In this document: in pieces, positions 24,563 to 32,345 of the stretch
Numbering within the stretch: the stretch's first letter is position 1
How the letters are laid out: each line of letters begins with the position of its first letter
Assembly: GCA_004293285.1 (NCBI GenBank)
Contig: RDYF01000088.1
Span: 1 to 53,409, forward strand
DNA from: Verrucomicrobiota bacterium
Lineage (GTDB): Bacteria > Verrucomicrobiota > Verrucomicrobiia > Verrucomicrobiales > Akkermansiaceae
Reading direction: 5' to 3'
Length of the DNA: 53,409 nt
Translations under genes and position numbers: made by a program
Notes under the pieces: model-generated
Databases searched by the model: none
What the model was told of the DNA's origin: nothing
The model's input: the letters and a program-made list of their open reading frames with translations, nothing else

Positions 24563-25789
24563 ATGTCTGATAATGTAATTTTGCTGGGTGCTGGTGCTAG
24601 CTACAACGCTGGTATTCCTTTGATGTCGAATTTTATCGATACGATGTGGAACATTGCTCGCACAGGTCGGTGTAACGGCAAGCAGCTATCGGATTCAGAC
24701 AGGAAAGTGTTGGAGAATGCGCTTGGAGTCAGAGAGGATCTCGATGGTTATCACGGACGAGCATCTTTCGATATGTGGAATATCGAAGATCTGCTATCCA
24801 TTCTTTCATTTAATGCACTGGCTGGAGGACGCAAAGAAAAGAGCCGTCTTGAAGCGGTCACGAAAGGTATCGCAAAAACAATAGAGCTTACCTGTGGAGT
24901 TACACACAATGGCAAGCTGGACAGTGATCCTAAAGAGGAACGAGTTCCACTCTACGAAAATTTCTGGGTTTCGCTTCTCAACTTTGCGTTGAAAAACAAA
25001 TCGATGGTTCCGCCGATCATCACCTTTAACTATGATCTTGTTTTGGAGCGATCATTGCTAAGAGTTTTGACTGGATCAACATATTTTAATTCAGATCTTA
25101 ATCGTCTTCCTTGGAAACGTCTTGTCATAAAGTATGGCGCAGGCTCATTTACAGAAGCAGAATTCGGCATCAATATTGTGCAATGGGAAAAGTGGGGGGA
25201 AAAGGACAGAATTCCTGTCCAAACTTGGGGGCCTCGCTTGATAGAAGATCAAGATTTGGACGAAGTCGATCCTTCCGAAACTCTCGAAATACCCATCTAC
25301 AAACTTCATGGCTCAGTGAACTTTCCACGTCCTCAGCGTGGGCGCCCTGCCAAGCAGAAAACCGCTCACAAGCTCATCACTGCACTGGATGATCCGTTGA
25401 TACTTCCACCGGTTTTCAACAAAGCTACCGCTTCATTAGGAGGTACCACTTGGGCGGATGCTTTGAATGCGGTGAGATCTTGTAAAAATCTTATCATTTG
25501 CGGCTATAGCCTGCCTGCTACCGACATCTACATGCAGTATTTTCTCAAAGCTGCTCTTGGGCCCAATCAGGATTTGAACAAGCTCTTCGTTTTCGATCCC
25601 GTCCTGTTCAGAAGCGATAAAGGTGACGAAGCCAAGGCCTTAAAGAGGCGCTATTCCTCTAACTTTTCAGAATCAATTCAGCATCGAATCAGTTTTGAAC
25701 CAATCAAATCTCAGGAAGGAAAAGGCGGAACCTTTGAGCACTTAGTGTTTTTATTAGCGAGGTATCCACTTGAGATTCTTTTTGGATGA
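24563..25789 (+). CDS. SIR2-like domain protein, probable NAD-consuming defence effector
   Basis: 408 residues. A SIR2-type Rossmann core is visible: LLGAGASYNAGIP (8-20), TFNYD (154-158), KLHGSVNF (247-254) and IICGYSLPATD (311-321). This is the pattern of stand-alone bacterial SIR2 proteins, many of which deplete NAD+ on phage infection (Avs, DSR, SIR2-HerA and SIR2-Argonaute systems). No TPR, STAND or HerA partner is fused. It begins nine bases after hsdS and ends 26 bases before a Cys/His protein of unknown function, inside the type I operon. Target and trigger are unknown. Confidence 0.75.
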   Translation: MSDNVILLGAGASYNAGIPLMSNFIDTMWNIARTGRCNGKQLSDSDRKVLENALGVREDLDGYHGRASFDMWNIEDLLSILSFNALAGGRKEKSRLEAVTKGIAKTIELTCGVTHNGKLDSDPKEERVPLYENFWVSLLNFALKNKSMVPPIITFNYDLVLERSLLRVLTGSTYFNSDLNRLPWKRLVIKYGAGSFTEAEFGINIVQWEKWGEKDRIPVQTWGPRLIEDQDLDEVDPSETLEIPIYKLHGSVNFPRPQRGRPAKQKTAHKLITALDDPLILPPVFNKATASLGGTTWADALNAVRSCKNLIICGYSLPATDIYMQYFLKAALGPNQDLNKLFVFDPVLFRSDKGDEAKALKRRYSSNFSESIQHRISFEPIKSQEGKGGTFEHLVFLLARYPLEILFG

Positions 25790-25815
25790 AAATTGACAAT
25801 CCTTAGATCAATAAA

Positions 25816-26868
25816 ATGAACGATTCGAGTAGAAAATCGATGCTATCCTCCGAGCAAAAACGGATGTATGCAGAAAGCATTAAAAATTTCACTTATGCAT
25901 TTCGCAAAGGCAGATGCCTTTTGTGTGACGGCGATTCGATTCGTTCCCATACTATTTCCAAGTCGAACTATCTGAAGTTAATTGGAGAAGGCGGAAGTGT
26001 GCTTCAGTGGCGACAAAATTGGTGGGCAAAAGAAAGTGACGACCTTATGGGGCTCGGGCCGGTCGTTATTAATGAAGCATCGACGTTTCCAGGATTCTGC
26101 GCCGAACATGATGGCAGGCTTTTTGAATCCATCGATACCTTACAATTCTCAGCGCGCAGAGACCAACTTTTCCTGCAAGCATTCCGTGCGCATGTGCGAG
26201 AGCTTCATTGCAAAAGAGCACAGCTCTCAATGGTTCCTGAGCCATCATTTATTGCCATGATGCACGGATTGGAAAATCCCGAAAGTTACACTCATTCCGA
26301 TTTCGCGCTTCTCCAGCAGGAAGCAATGAAAGCAGGATTGCGAGACACTATCCTCCATCATAATAATCTCGAATCCATCAGAATTTCTGATGATTTTGCG
26401 CGAATGCAGCACTGTGTAGTTACTCTGGAATCGGAATCTGGTCCTTTTATTGCCTCCGCCGGTTCGTTCTTTCCTGAAATCCTTCCTGACGGTACGATAC
26501 TTCAAAACTTCATGGATCTTTCGACACCACAAGAGACGTTGCATTTCAGCTTGCTTCCTCATGTTACTGGCTCCTACGCGGTGATGTCTTTCCTAGACGT
26601 GGAGAGTTTCTCTCCACGCCAGTTAATCGAAGCTGTCAATAACTATCACAGAGCAGCGGATCTTATCTGTTGGATGGCGTTTGCTTATCTGGAAAACACT
26701 TTCTTGAGGCCTTCTTGGTGGAATGGTCTAGGAGCATCCATGAAGCACGCCATTCGGCATGCGTTTGATCATAATGCGAGTTTAATGAGCCCGGAGTCTC
26801 ATACTGTAGACTCCATGCCCCCTGAATTCATCACGGGAATGAGAATTCAGAACATTTTCTGGCTATAA
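25816..26868 (+). CDS. Unrecognised protein with N-terminal Cys/His (possible HNH-like) site
   Basis: 350 residues. The N-terminal region has a probable metal site: GRCLLCDG (Cys34, Cys37), SHTISKS (His45) and GFCAEHD (Cys95, His98, Asp99). The CxxC...SH...CxxH order recalls HNH/treble-clef proteins, but no catalytic HNN triplet can be assigned with confidence. The middle and C-terminal parts (about 150-350) resemble nothing I can name; they are soluble, with no membrane segment. It follows the SIR2-like gene by 26 bp and precedes the 157-residue gene by 21 bp. It could be the sensor or nuclease partner of the SIR2 protein. Confidence 0.6.
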   Translation: MNDSSRKSMLSSEQKRMYAESIKNFTYAFRKGRCLLCDGDSIRSHTISKSNYLKLIGEGGSVLQWRQNWWAKESDDLMGLGPVVINEASTFPGFCAEHDGRLFESIDTLQFSARRDQLFLQAFRAHVRELHCKRAQLSMVPEPSFIAMMHGLENPESYTHSDFALLQQEAMKAGLRDTILHHNNLESIRISDDFARMQHCVVTLESESGPFIASAGSFFPEILPDGTILQNFMDLSTPQETLHFSLLPHVTGSYAVMSFLDVESFSPRQLIEAVNNYHRAADLICWMAFAYLENTFLRPSWWNGLGASMKHAIRHAFDHNASLMSPESHTVDSMPPEFITGMRIQNIFWL

Positions 26869-26889
26869 GAACTAAATAAAACCAAAACC

Positions 26890-27363
26890 ATGCTGCTTAA
26901 CCAAACCACATTATACCAACTTATTGATGAAGCTTTTCTCGACAAGAATCGCCAAGTCCACCGAAGTCTTCGTCGCGGCGTATTCATTCTCGGGCCGGAT
27001 GGCAGCAATTACCATGACCTGTGTCTCACGGCCTATCCTCTTCATTCCGTGAAGGGACCACTTCTGCCTCGACTGAAAGTAAACACCGTTTGGGCTAGCG
27101 AACGTTTACCCAAATCCAAGGCGAAGGAGTGGGGAGTTGAGCCAGGACAAGCAGGTTTGTTCTGTAGGCTTGGTCTGGAAATCACGATTCTCGAAAGCCA
27201 GTATCAGGAACTTGCCCAAGCGATGCCGGATTTGATCGAATTCATCGAAGCGGGCAATCTTAACCGCTTCGAAGCAATTCTTCCTTTTGCTACGGTTTCA
27301 ACCACGCCAACGAATATTTGGTCACAGTTGGCGGAAGATGTTGCAAAATCAATCGTTCACTAG
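26890..27363 (+). CDS. Hypothetical 157-residue protein of the defence cassette
   Basis: Soluble protein without membrane segment or recognised motif; begins LLNQTTLYQLIDEAFLDKN and has a compact alpha/beta look. It starts 21 bases after the Cys/His protein and ends 38 bases before the DUF3800 gene, in the same orientation, so it is probably part of the cassette. Function unknown. Confidence 0.6.
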   Translation: MLLNQTTLYQLIDEAFLDKNRQVHRSLRRGVFILGPDGSNYHDLCLTAYPLHSVKGPLLPRLKVNTVWASERLPKSKAKEWGVEPGQAGLFCRLGLEITILESQYQELAQAMPDLIEFIEAGNLNRFEAILPFATVSTTPTNIWSQLAEDVAKSIVH

Positions 27364-27401
27364 AATCATAGTCACGTGCCGTCAGGAGAGGAGAATCACT
27401 T

Positions 27402-28103
27402 ATGAACATTGATGTCTATTGCGATGAAAGCCAGAGCGATGTGTTCGCTTCGAAGCGTGATTCGGCGCGTTTTCTTGTGATCGGGAGTGTTTGGCTTGAG
27501 AAGTCATGCACAGCCACGCTCAAGCAGGATATTCATTTGCTGCGAGAGCGCCACAAGATCGGCCCCGAATTCAAGTGGAGCAAGGTTTCCCCTTCACGTC
27601 TTGCGTTTTATGATGAACTAATCTCATGGTTTTTCGGGCAAGGACTCGAGCTGCGTTTCCGCTGCATCGTGGTGGCGAAGGGTGAGGTGGATCTGGTTCG
27701 TTTTCACGACAGCGATGCAGAACTTGGATTCTATAAGTTTTACTACCAGTTGCTTCATCACTGGATTGATGATTTTAATGATTATCGTATCTTTTGCGAT
27801 TTCAAAAAAGATCGGATATCGGGTCGATTGCAGACGCTTGGACAATGTTTGGACGCGTCCAACCTCACGGCTAACGTTTCTGGTATCCAGTGGGTACGCT
27901 CAGAGGAATCCGTCTTGATCCAGTTAGCTGACGTATTGACCGGGCTTGTTTCCTCGAAGTTCAATGGCAGGGTTGGGCCATTAGGTGCCAAGGCGAAGTT
28001 GGCAGCAAGAGTAGAAAAGTTGCTTGGCCGTGAGATTAATCACACCGCATCTTCCGAAAAGAAATTCAACGTTTTCAGAATCAAACCGGGAGGACGTTGG
28101 TAA
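27402..28103 (+). CDS. DUF3800 domain protein
   Basis: 233 residues of the DUF3800 family, an RNase H-like fold with acidic residues in the expected places: DVYCDESQSD (Asp8-Glu9), EFKWSKVS, FCDFKKDR (Asp133) and IQLADVLTG (Asp177). DUF3800 proteins are frequent in defence islands and mobile elements and are suspected nucleases; the activity is not established. GAGAGGAG-type sequence upstream of the ATG at 27402 is a good ribosome site. The next small gene begins five bases after its stop. Confidence 0.8.
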   Translation: MNIDVYCDESQSDVFASKRDSARFLVIGSVWLEKSCTATLKQDIHLLRERHKIGPEFKWSKVSPSRLAFYDELISWFFGQGLELRFRCIVVAKGEVDLVRFHDSDAELGFYKFYYQLLHHWIDDFNDYRIFCDFKKDRISGRLQTLGQCLDASNLTANVSGIQWVRSEESVLIQLADVLTGLVSSKFNGRVGPLGAKAKLAARVEKLLGREINHTASSEKKFNVFRIKPGGRW

Positions 28104-28108
28104 TCCAC

Positions 28109-28543
28109 ATGACTTGGAAGCTTGTCAACTACTGCGACGAGAATGATTATCGGGCTCACTTCGTCCGCGTCTATTGCTCGGGGCCGATCAACACCCACGA
28201 TGGGATCGCTGTGCGCTTTCGCAGGGATCAGTTTGACCACTGTTTTTATGAATCGACGCGGAGAAACGGAATCAAAGACCAATTCTCCGGTGTGCGGGCC
28301 GAACGAATTGATTGGATCAAGGCGACTCTCGAAGATCCTTCTGCCTGTCAACTCGCTGGGTGGGATGCTCAGAAGCGTCGATACGATCACAATCGCAGGG
28401 TGGCTCTGGTGAAGGGTAACTATGTGGTGGTGATTTCGCTAAAATCCAAAACCACCGCAAATTTTGTCACAGCTTACCTTATGGACACTCCCGCATCGCT
28501 CCAGAAACTGACAAAGGCACCCAAATGGGTGCCTCCGCCATGA
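28109..28543 (+). CDS. Small PBECR-like (barnase/EndoU/colicin-type) nuclease candidate
   Basis: 144 residues from the ATG at 28109. The pattern DHCFYESTRR, RAERIDWIKATLEDP, GWDAQKRRYDHNRRVAL and NYVVVISLKSKTTANFVTAY resembles PBECR proteins, which carry a RelE/barnase-EndoU-colicin E5/D-like nuclease fold. Small proteins of this type often sit directly after DUF3800 genes. It may be a toxin with the DUF3800 protein as partner, or a processing nuclease. The 3' end carries a GC-rich hairpin (28516-28533) overlapping the last codons. Confidence 0.5.
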   Translation: MTWKLVNYCDENDYRAHFVRVYCSGPINTHDGIAVRFRRDQFDHCFYESTRRNGIKDQFSGVRAERIDWIKATLEDPSACQLAGWDAQKRRYDHNRRVALVKGNYVVVISLKSKTTANFVTAYLMDTPASLQKLTKAPKWVPPP

Positions 28544-28583
28544 AAAAATTTAACCGCTGATTCGACCAGGCTGGCTCAGCGGT
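28516..28583 (+). terminator. Two hairpins after the defence cassette, possible terminator or attenuator
   Basis: GGCACCC-aaat-GGGTGCC (28516-28533) overlaps the end of the PBECR-like gene; a second inverted repeat ACCGCTGA...TCAGCGGT (28553-28560 / 28576-28583) follows. Neither has a T-tract, so intrinsic termination is uncertain. They separate the five-gene cassette from hsdR, 86 bases further on, and could let hsdR be expressed at a lower level. Confidence 0.4.
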
Positions 28584-28668
28584 AAGCCTTTGTAGGTTCC
28601 AAGCCACTGGCGAAGAACGAGCAACTAATCGCACACTACACAGAAACGTCAAACAAAAACTGAAAAAA

Positions 28669-31668
28669 ATGTCCGAACGCACTGACAGTCAGGAACCAGC
28701 CATAGCCATCTTGCGTGATGTCTTGAAATACGCAGCCACCACAGGTGCGAATCTCGGTGTTGAGCGGGACAGCCTAGCAGATTCGTGGTTGGAGAAGCGG
28801 CTTGAGACTTCTCTTATCCGTGTAAACCCTGGCCTTACCTTGGCATCCGCGCGACAGGCAATCAATCTGCTGAGGCAGGCGGCGGGGCCAGATCTTTTGG
28901 AAACCAACGAGCGCATGCATTCTTTGTTATCGCGTTGGGTCACCGTTGAGGAAGCCGCGCCGCTTCCGGGGCAACCGCCATTTCGGCGCAGTGTCCGATT
29001 TTTCGACTTCGAAAATGCGGAGAACAATGAGTTTCTCGTGACCGACGAGTTTGTCGTTAAAGGACCGCAGCGCGAACGCCGCTTTGATGTCACGATCCAT
29101 GTGAACGGTTTGCCTCTGGTCGTGATGGAATGCAAAGATCCAGCAGATCCCCGTGCGCTCGAAAAAGCCGCCGGAGATCTATTGGCCTATCAACGGGCGG
29201 ATACAGGAGCACCGCGCTTGTTCGAGACTGTCCATTTCTGTATCGCTCTTGCCCGCCATCAGGCGAGATTTGGCTCGGTTGGCACGGAGCTCCGGCACTA
29301 TGCACCGTGGAAGAGCCTGCGGCCATTCACTCAATCACAACTGCGCGATTTACTGGGAAGGGAGCCGACAGACCAGGACGAGCTGATAGCCTGCCTTTGC
29401 CATCCTAAGCAGCTATTGGATTTTCTGCGGGGCTTTGTTGCCTTTGAGCGCAAAGGAGGTCGATTGGTAAAGAAATTGGCCCGTTATCAGCAATGGGAGG
29501 CTGTGCGTGACGCGGCGGAACGTGCCGCAAATGCCATCCTTGGGGCGCTCCGTCTGCGCGGTGGAGTGATCTGGCATACTCAGGGCAGCGGCAAGAGCCT
29601 GACGATGCTCTGGCTCGCACTCCGCTTGCGTCGTGATCCCAAACTGGAAAACCCTACCTTGGTCATCGTCACCGACCGCACGGACCTTGACCGACAGATC
29701 GCTACGACTTTCCGAAACTGCGGATTTGAGAATCCCGTCACCGCCACCAGCGTCCGCCACCTTTCCCAATTTCTCAAAGGCGCAGCAGGGCAAACAATTC
29801 TCACCACGATTCAGAAATTCGTCGAAGACCTCACCTCCCAATCGACGCGCAGGATCAAAGGTGCCTTGGGCGACACGCACAATGTGATCGTGCTCATCGA
29901 TGAGGCACACCGGACGGAATATGGTGTTTTTAATGCCCGTCTCCGTGAAGCACTGCCGGACGCATGTTTCATCGCCTTCACCGGTACTCCGATCGCCAAG
30001 ACGCTGGCAAAATTTGGCAGTTACATTCATCGCTATACGATGCCGCAATCAGTGGAGGATGGTGCCACGGTACCTATCCTTTATGAAAATCGCCTGCCTG
30101 ACCTCGCCGTATGGGGCAAGAGACTCAATCCCGTTTTCGAGGCTGAGCTTGCCCACCTCACGGAGGAGCAGCGGGAACAAGTGAAGAAGAAGGAAGTGAC
30201 CATGCGCCGAATCGCCGAGGCGGAGGATCGTATCGACATGATCGCCCACGACATCGTTCGCCATTACCGCGAGAACTTCATGGAGGATGGTTTCAAGGGG
30301 CAGGTCGCTGCAGTTTCCCAGAAAGCGGCCGCGCGTTACTATCATGCCTTTGAGCGCCTGATGCCCGGAAAGGTGGCATTGCTGATCTCCGATCCGCCCA
30401 AGGGGGAGGATGCGCTCTGGGAACTGAAGCGGCAATTTTCCAATGAGGCTGCCATCATCGAGCAATTCCTCAATGACCCGCCGGACAAGCTCGCCTTGAT
30501 GGTGGTGGCGGACAAATACCTGACCGGTTTCGACGCGCCGGTGGAGCGAGTGCTGTATCTGGACAAACCGCTGCAGGAGCATTCGTTGTTGCAAGCCATC
30601 GCGCGTGTGAATCGCCCCTGCCCGGAACTCAATAAAGAATGGGGACTTGTGGTGGACTACTGGGGAGTTGCCGGATTTCTGGACCAAGCCTTGCAAGGAC
30701 TTCAAGAAGACATCGACCCCGGCGAGGTGCTGATCGAACGCCTCGGCAACGAAGCCTATTCAAAGCTGCGCGCAGCCCATTGCGATCTTTGCGAATGTTT
30801 TCCAGCGGGATTGACAAGGAAGAACATCGAGCCTTGGCTTGAGGCTATCGAACCAGTCGACCGACGTGCCATTTTCCTAGCAAGATACCGGGACTTCTAT
30901 AAGTCGTTGGAGCAACTGCTACCCGATCCGAGAGCCTTGGATTACCTTGCGGATCTTGGATGGTATCGAAGAGTTCGGAAAGAAGCCGAAAACGCGTTCT
31001 GTGAAGCGGACCTGGAGATTCCCGATTGTTCCGAGCGCGTGCGGACTTTGCTGGACCGCCACATCCGCGGCGAAGAGGTGATTCCGTTACTCAAACCTGT
31101 GGACATCCTCGGTGAGAATTTCTCGCGGGAAATTGACAAGCTTCAAAGCCCTCGTGCCAAAGCCATGCGCATGGAACACGCCGTTCGCCACACGATCCGC
31201 GTGAAGATTCACGAAGATCCGGTTTTCTTCGAAGGCCTCAACGAACGCCTGGAAAGAATCATTTCTGAACGAAAGGCTAGCCGACTTGATGACGTGGCGG
31301 AGTTCCGTCTACTCGGTGAGTTGGCCCGCGAGATGCGTGAACGGAACCAACAAGCGGGCAAGCAGGGTGTCACACCTGAGCAACTTCCGTTTTTCCATGT
31401 TTTGCAAAAAGTGCTGCATCAGGATGCGCCGTTTAATGTTACTCTGGGGGAGAGATCAGAAACTGACATCCCAAAACTTACAAATGTCATTTTTGAGGAC
31501 CTCAAAGAAATCGCAGTGATCGACTGGGATAAAAAAGAAGAAGTCATGCGTGACATGCGCCGTGCAATCAAAAGACGACTGAGAATGGACTACAGCATTC
31601 CCGCCGATGCCATCGAACCACTTGTAGCATCCCTAATGGATCTCGCGCGCGTACATTTACAACGTTAA
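28669..31668 (+). CDS. hsdR: Type I restriction-modification system endonuclease/translocase HsdR
   Basis: 999 residues. The N-terminal nuclease domain has the PD-ExK signature (RFDVTIHVNG with Asp140, then ECK at 154-156). The superfamily-2 helicase motor has Walker A TQGSGKS (304-310), motif II DEAH (411-414) and FTGTPI. The C-terminus is helical and contacts HsdM. It translocates unmethylated DNA with ATP and cuts it at a distance. It is separated from hsdM/hsdS by a five-gene cassette, an unusual gap, and its stop lies one base before the next start. Confidence 0.93.
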   Translation: MSERTDSQEPAIAILRDVLKYAATTGANLGVERDSLADSWLEKRLETSLIRVNPGLTLASARQAINLLRQAAGPDLLETNERMHSLLSRWVTVEEAAPLPGQPPFRRSVRFFDFENAENNEFLVTDEFVVKGPQRERRFDVTIHVNGLPLVVMECKDPADPRALEKAAGDLLAYQRADTGAPRLFETVHFCIALARHQARFGSVGTELRHYAPWKSLRPFTQSQLRDLLGREPTDQDELIACLCHPKQLLDFLRGFVAFERKGGRLVKKLARYQQWEAVRDAAERAANAILGALRLRGGVIWHTQGSGKSLTMLWLALRLRRDPKLENPTLVIVTDRTDLDRQIATTFRNCGFENPVTATSVRHLSQFLKGAAGQTILTTIQKFVEDLTSQSTRRIKGALGDTHNVIVLIDEAHRTEYGVFNARLREALPDACFIAFTGTPIAKTLAKFGSYIHRYTMPQSVEDGATVPILYENRLPDLAVWGKRLNPVFEAELAHLTEEQREQVKKKEVTMRRIAEAEDRIDMIAHDIVRHYRENFMEDGFKGQVAAVSQKAAARYYHAFERLMPGKVALLISDPPKGEDALWELKRQFSNEAAIIEQFLNDPPDKLALMVVADKYLTGFDAPVERVLYLDKPLQEHSLLQAIARVNRPCPELNKEWGLVVDYWGVAGFLDQALQGLQEDIDPGEVLIERLGNEAYSKLRAAHCDLCECFPAGLTRKNIEPWLEAIEPVDRRAIFLARYRDFYKSLEQLLPDPRALDYLADLGWYRRVRKEAENAFCEADLEIPDCSERVRTLLDRHIRGEEVIPLLKPVDILGENFSREIDKLQSPRAKAMRMEHAVRHTIRVKIHEDPVFFEGLNERLERIISERKASRLDDVAEFRLLGELAREMRERNQQAGKQGVTPEQLPFFHVLQKVLHQDAPFNVTLGERSETDIPKLTNVIFEDLKEIAVIDWDKKEEVMRDMRRAIKRRLRMDYSIPADAIEPLVASLMDLARVHLQR

Positions 31669-31669
31669 T

Positions 31670-32344
31670 ATGCCAATTTTTCAAAAAGACTCTGTTCAAT
31701 ACGGTGATACTGAAATCAACTACACGGTAACGCGATCAAAAGAGCGTAACACGATAGGAATCACCGTCTGTGGCCCAATGGTCGAAGTGTCCGTTCCGTC
31801 TGGCATGAAATTGGCAACGATTCAGCCATTCGTCGTTAAGAAGGGTGCATGGATCGTGCAAAAACTAGATCACGCAAGACATCAAAAGCCGATCTATCCA
31901 TCGATACTAGAGTCAGGAACTTCAATTCGTCTATTAGGCCGCCAGTATCAGCTGCGTTTTTTGCCCGCCGTTGATCGTCGTGCTAGCCTAGACGTAAGCG
32001 CTAGGCAGATTCAAATCTACTTGCCACCGGGCGGAAAAACAAAAATGGGGCAAAAACTGATTAAAGCATTACTCCGCAAAGAACTTGAGAAATTTCTACC
32101 TGACACACTTGAAAAGTACTCTTCAATTTTAAAAATCCCAGTTCCTTCGATACAAGTCCGTGATCTGGGCAATCGTTGGGGTAGTTGCACATCTTCAGGA
32201 AAATTGCTTTTCCACTGGCTTTTAGCAACTCAAAGTTTGGATTTCATTGATTCGGTGGTGGCTCATGAGATTTGCCATTTGATTGAGCCGAAGCATTCGC
32301 CTAAATTTAAAAAAATGCTGGTTAAACTTCGGTTGAATACTTGA
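31670..32344 (+). CDS. YgjP-like zinc metallopeptidase, C-terminus cut short
   Basis: 224 residues. YgjP/DUF45 family: strand-rich N-terminal part, then GNRWGSCTSSGKLLFHWLL, the zinc site HEICH (199-203) and the third ligand His209 in KHSPKF. Such M48-like proteins often follow hsdR in type I loci. Family members usually run another 15-20 residues with a conserved Trp-rich ending; here the frame stops at KLRLNT, two bases from the nadE stop, which marks the right edge of the island. The active-site helix is intact, so some function may remain. Confidence 0.75.
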   Translation: MPIFQKDSVQYGDTEINYTVTRSKERNTIGITVCGPMVEVSVPSGMKLATIQPFVVKKGAWIVQKLDHARHQKPIYPSILESGTSIRLLGRQYQLRFLPAVDRRASLDVSARQIQIYLPPGGKTKMGQKLIKALLRKELEKFLPDTLEKYSSILKIPVPSIQVRDLGNRWGSCTSSGKLLFHWLLATQSLDFIDSVVAHEICHLIEPKHSPKFKKMLVKLRLNT

Positions 32345-32345
32345 G

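Noticed and set aside
19098..32345. tRNA gene as integration site and a phage-type integrase for the island
   Set aside because: No tRNA-like cloverleaf was noticed at either edge and no integrase or recombinase is encoded between nadA and nadE.
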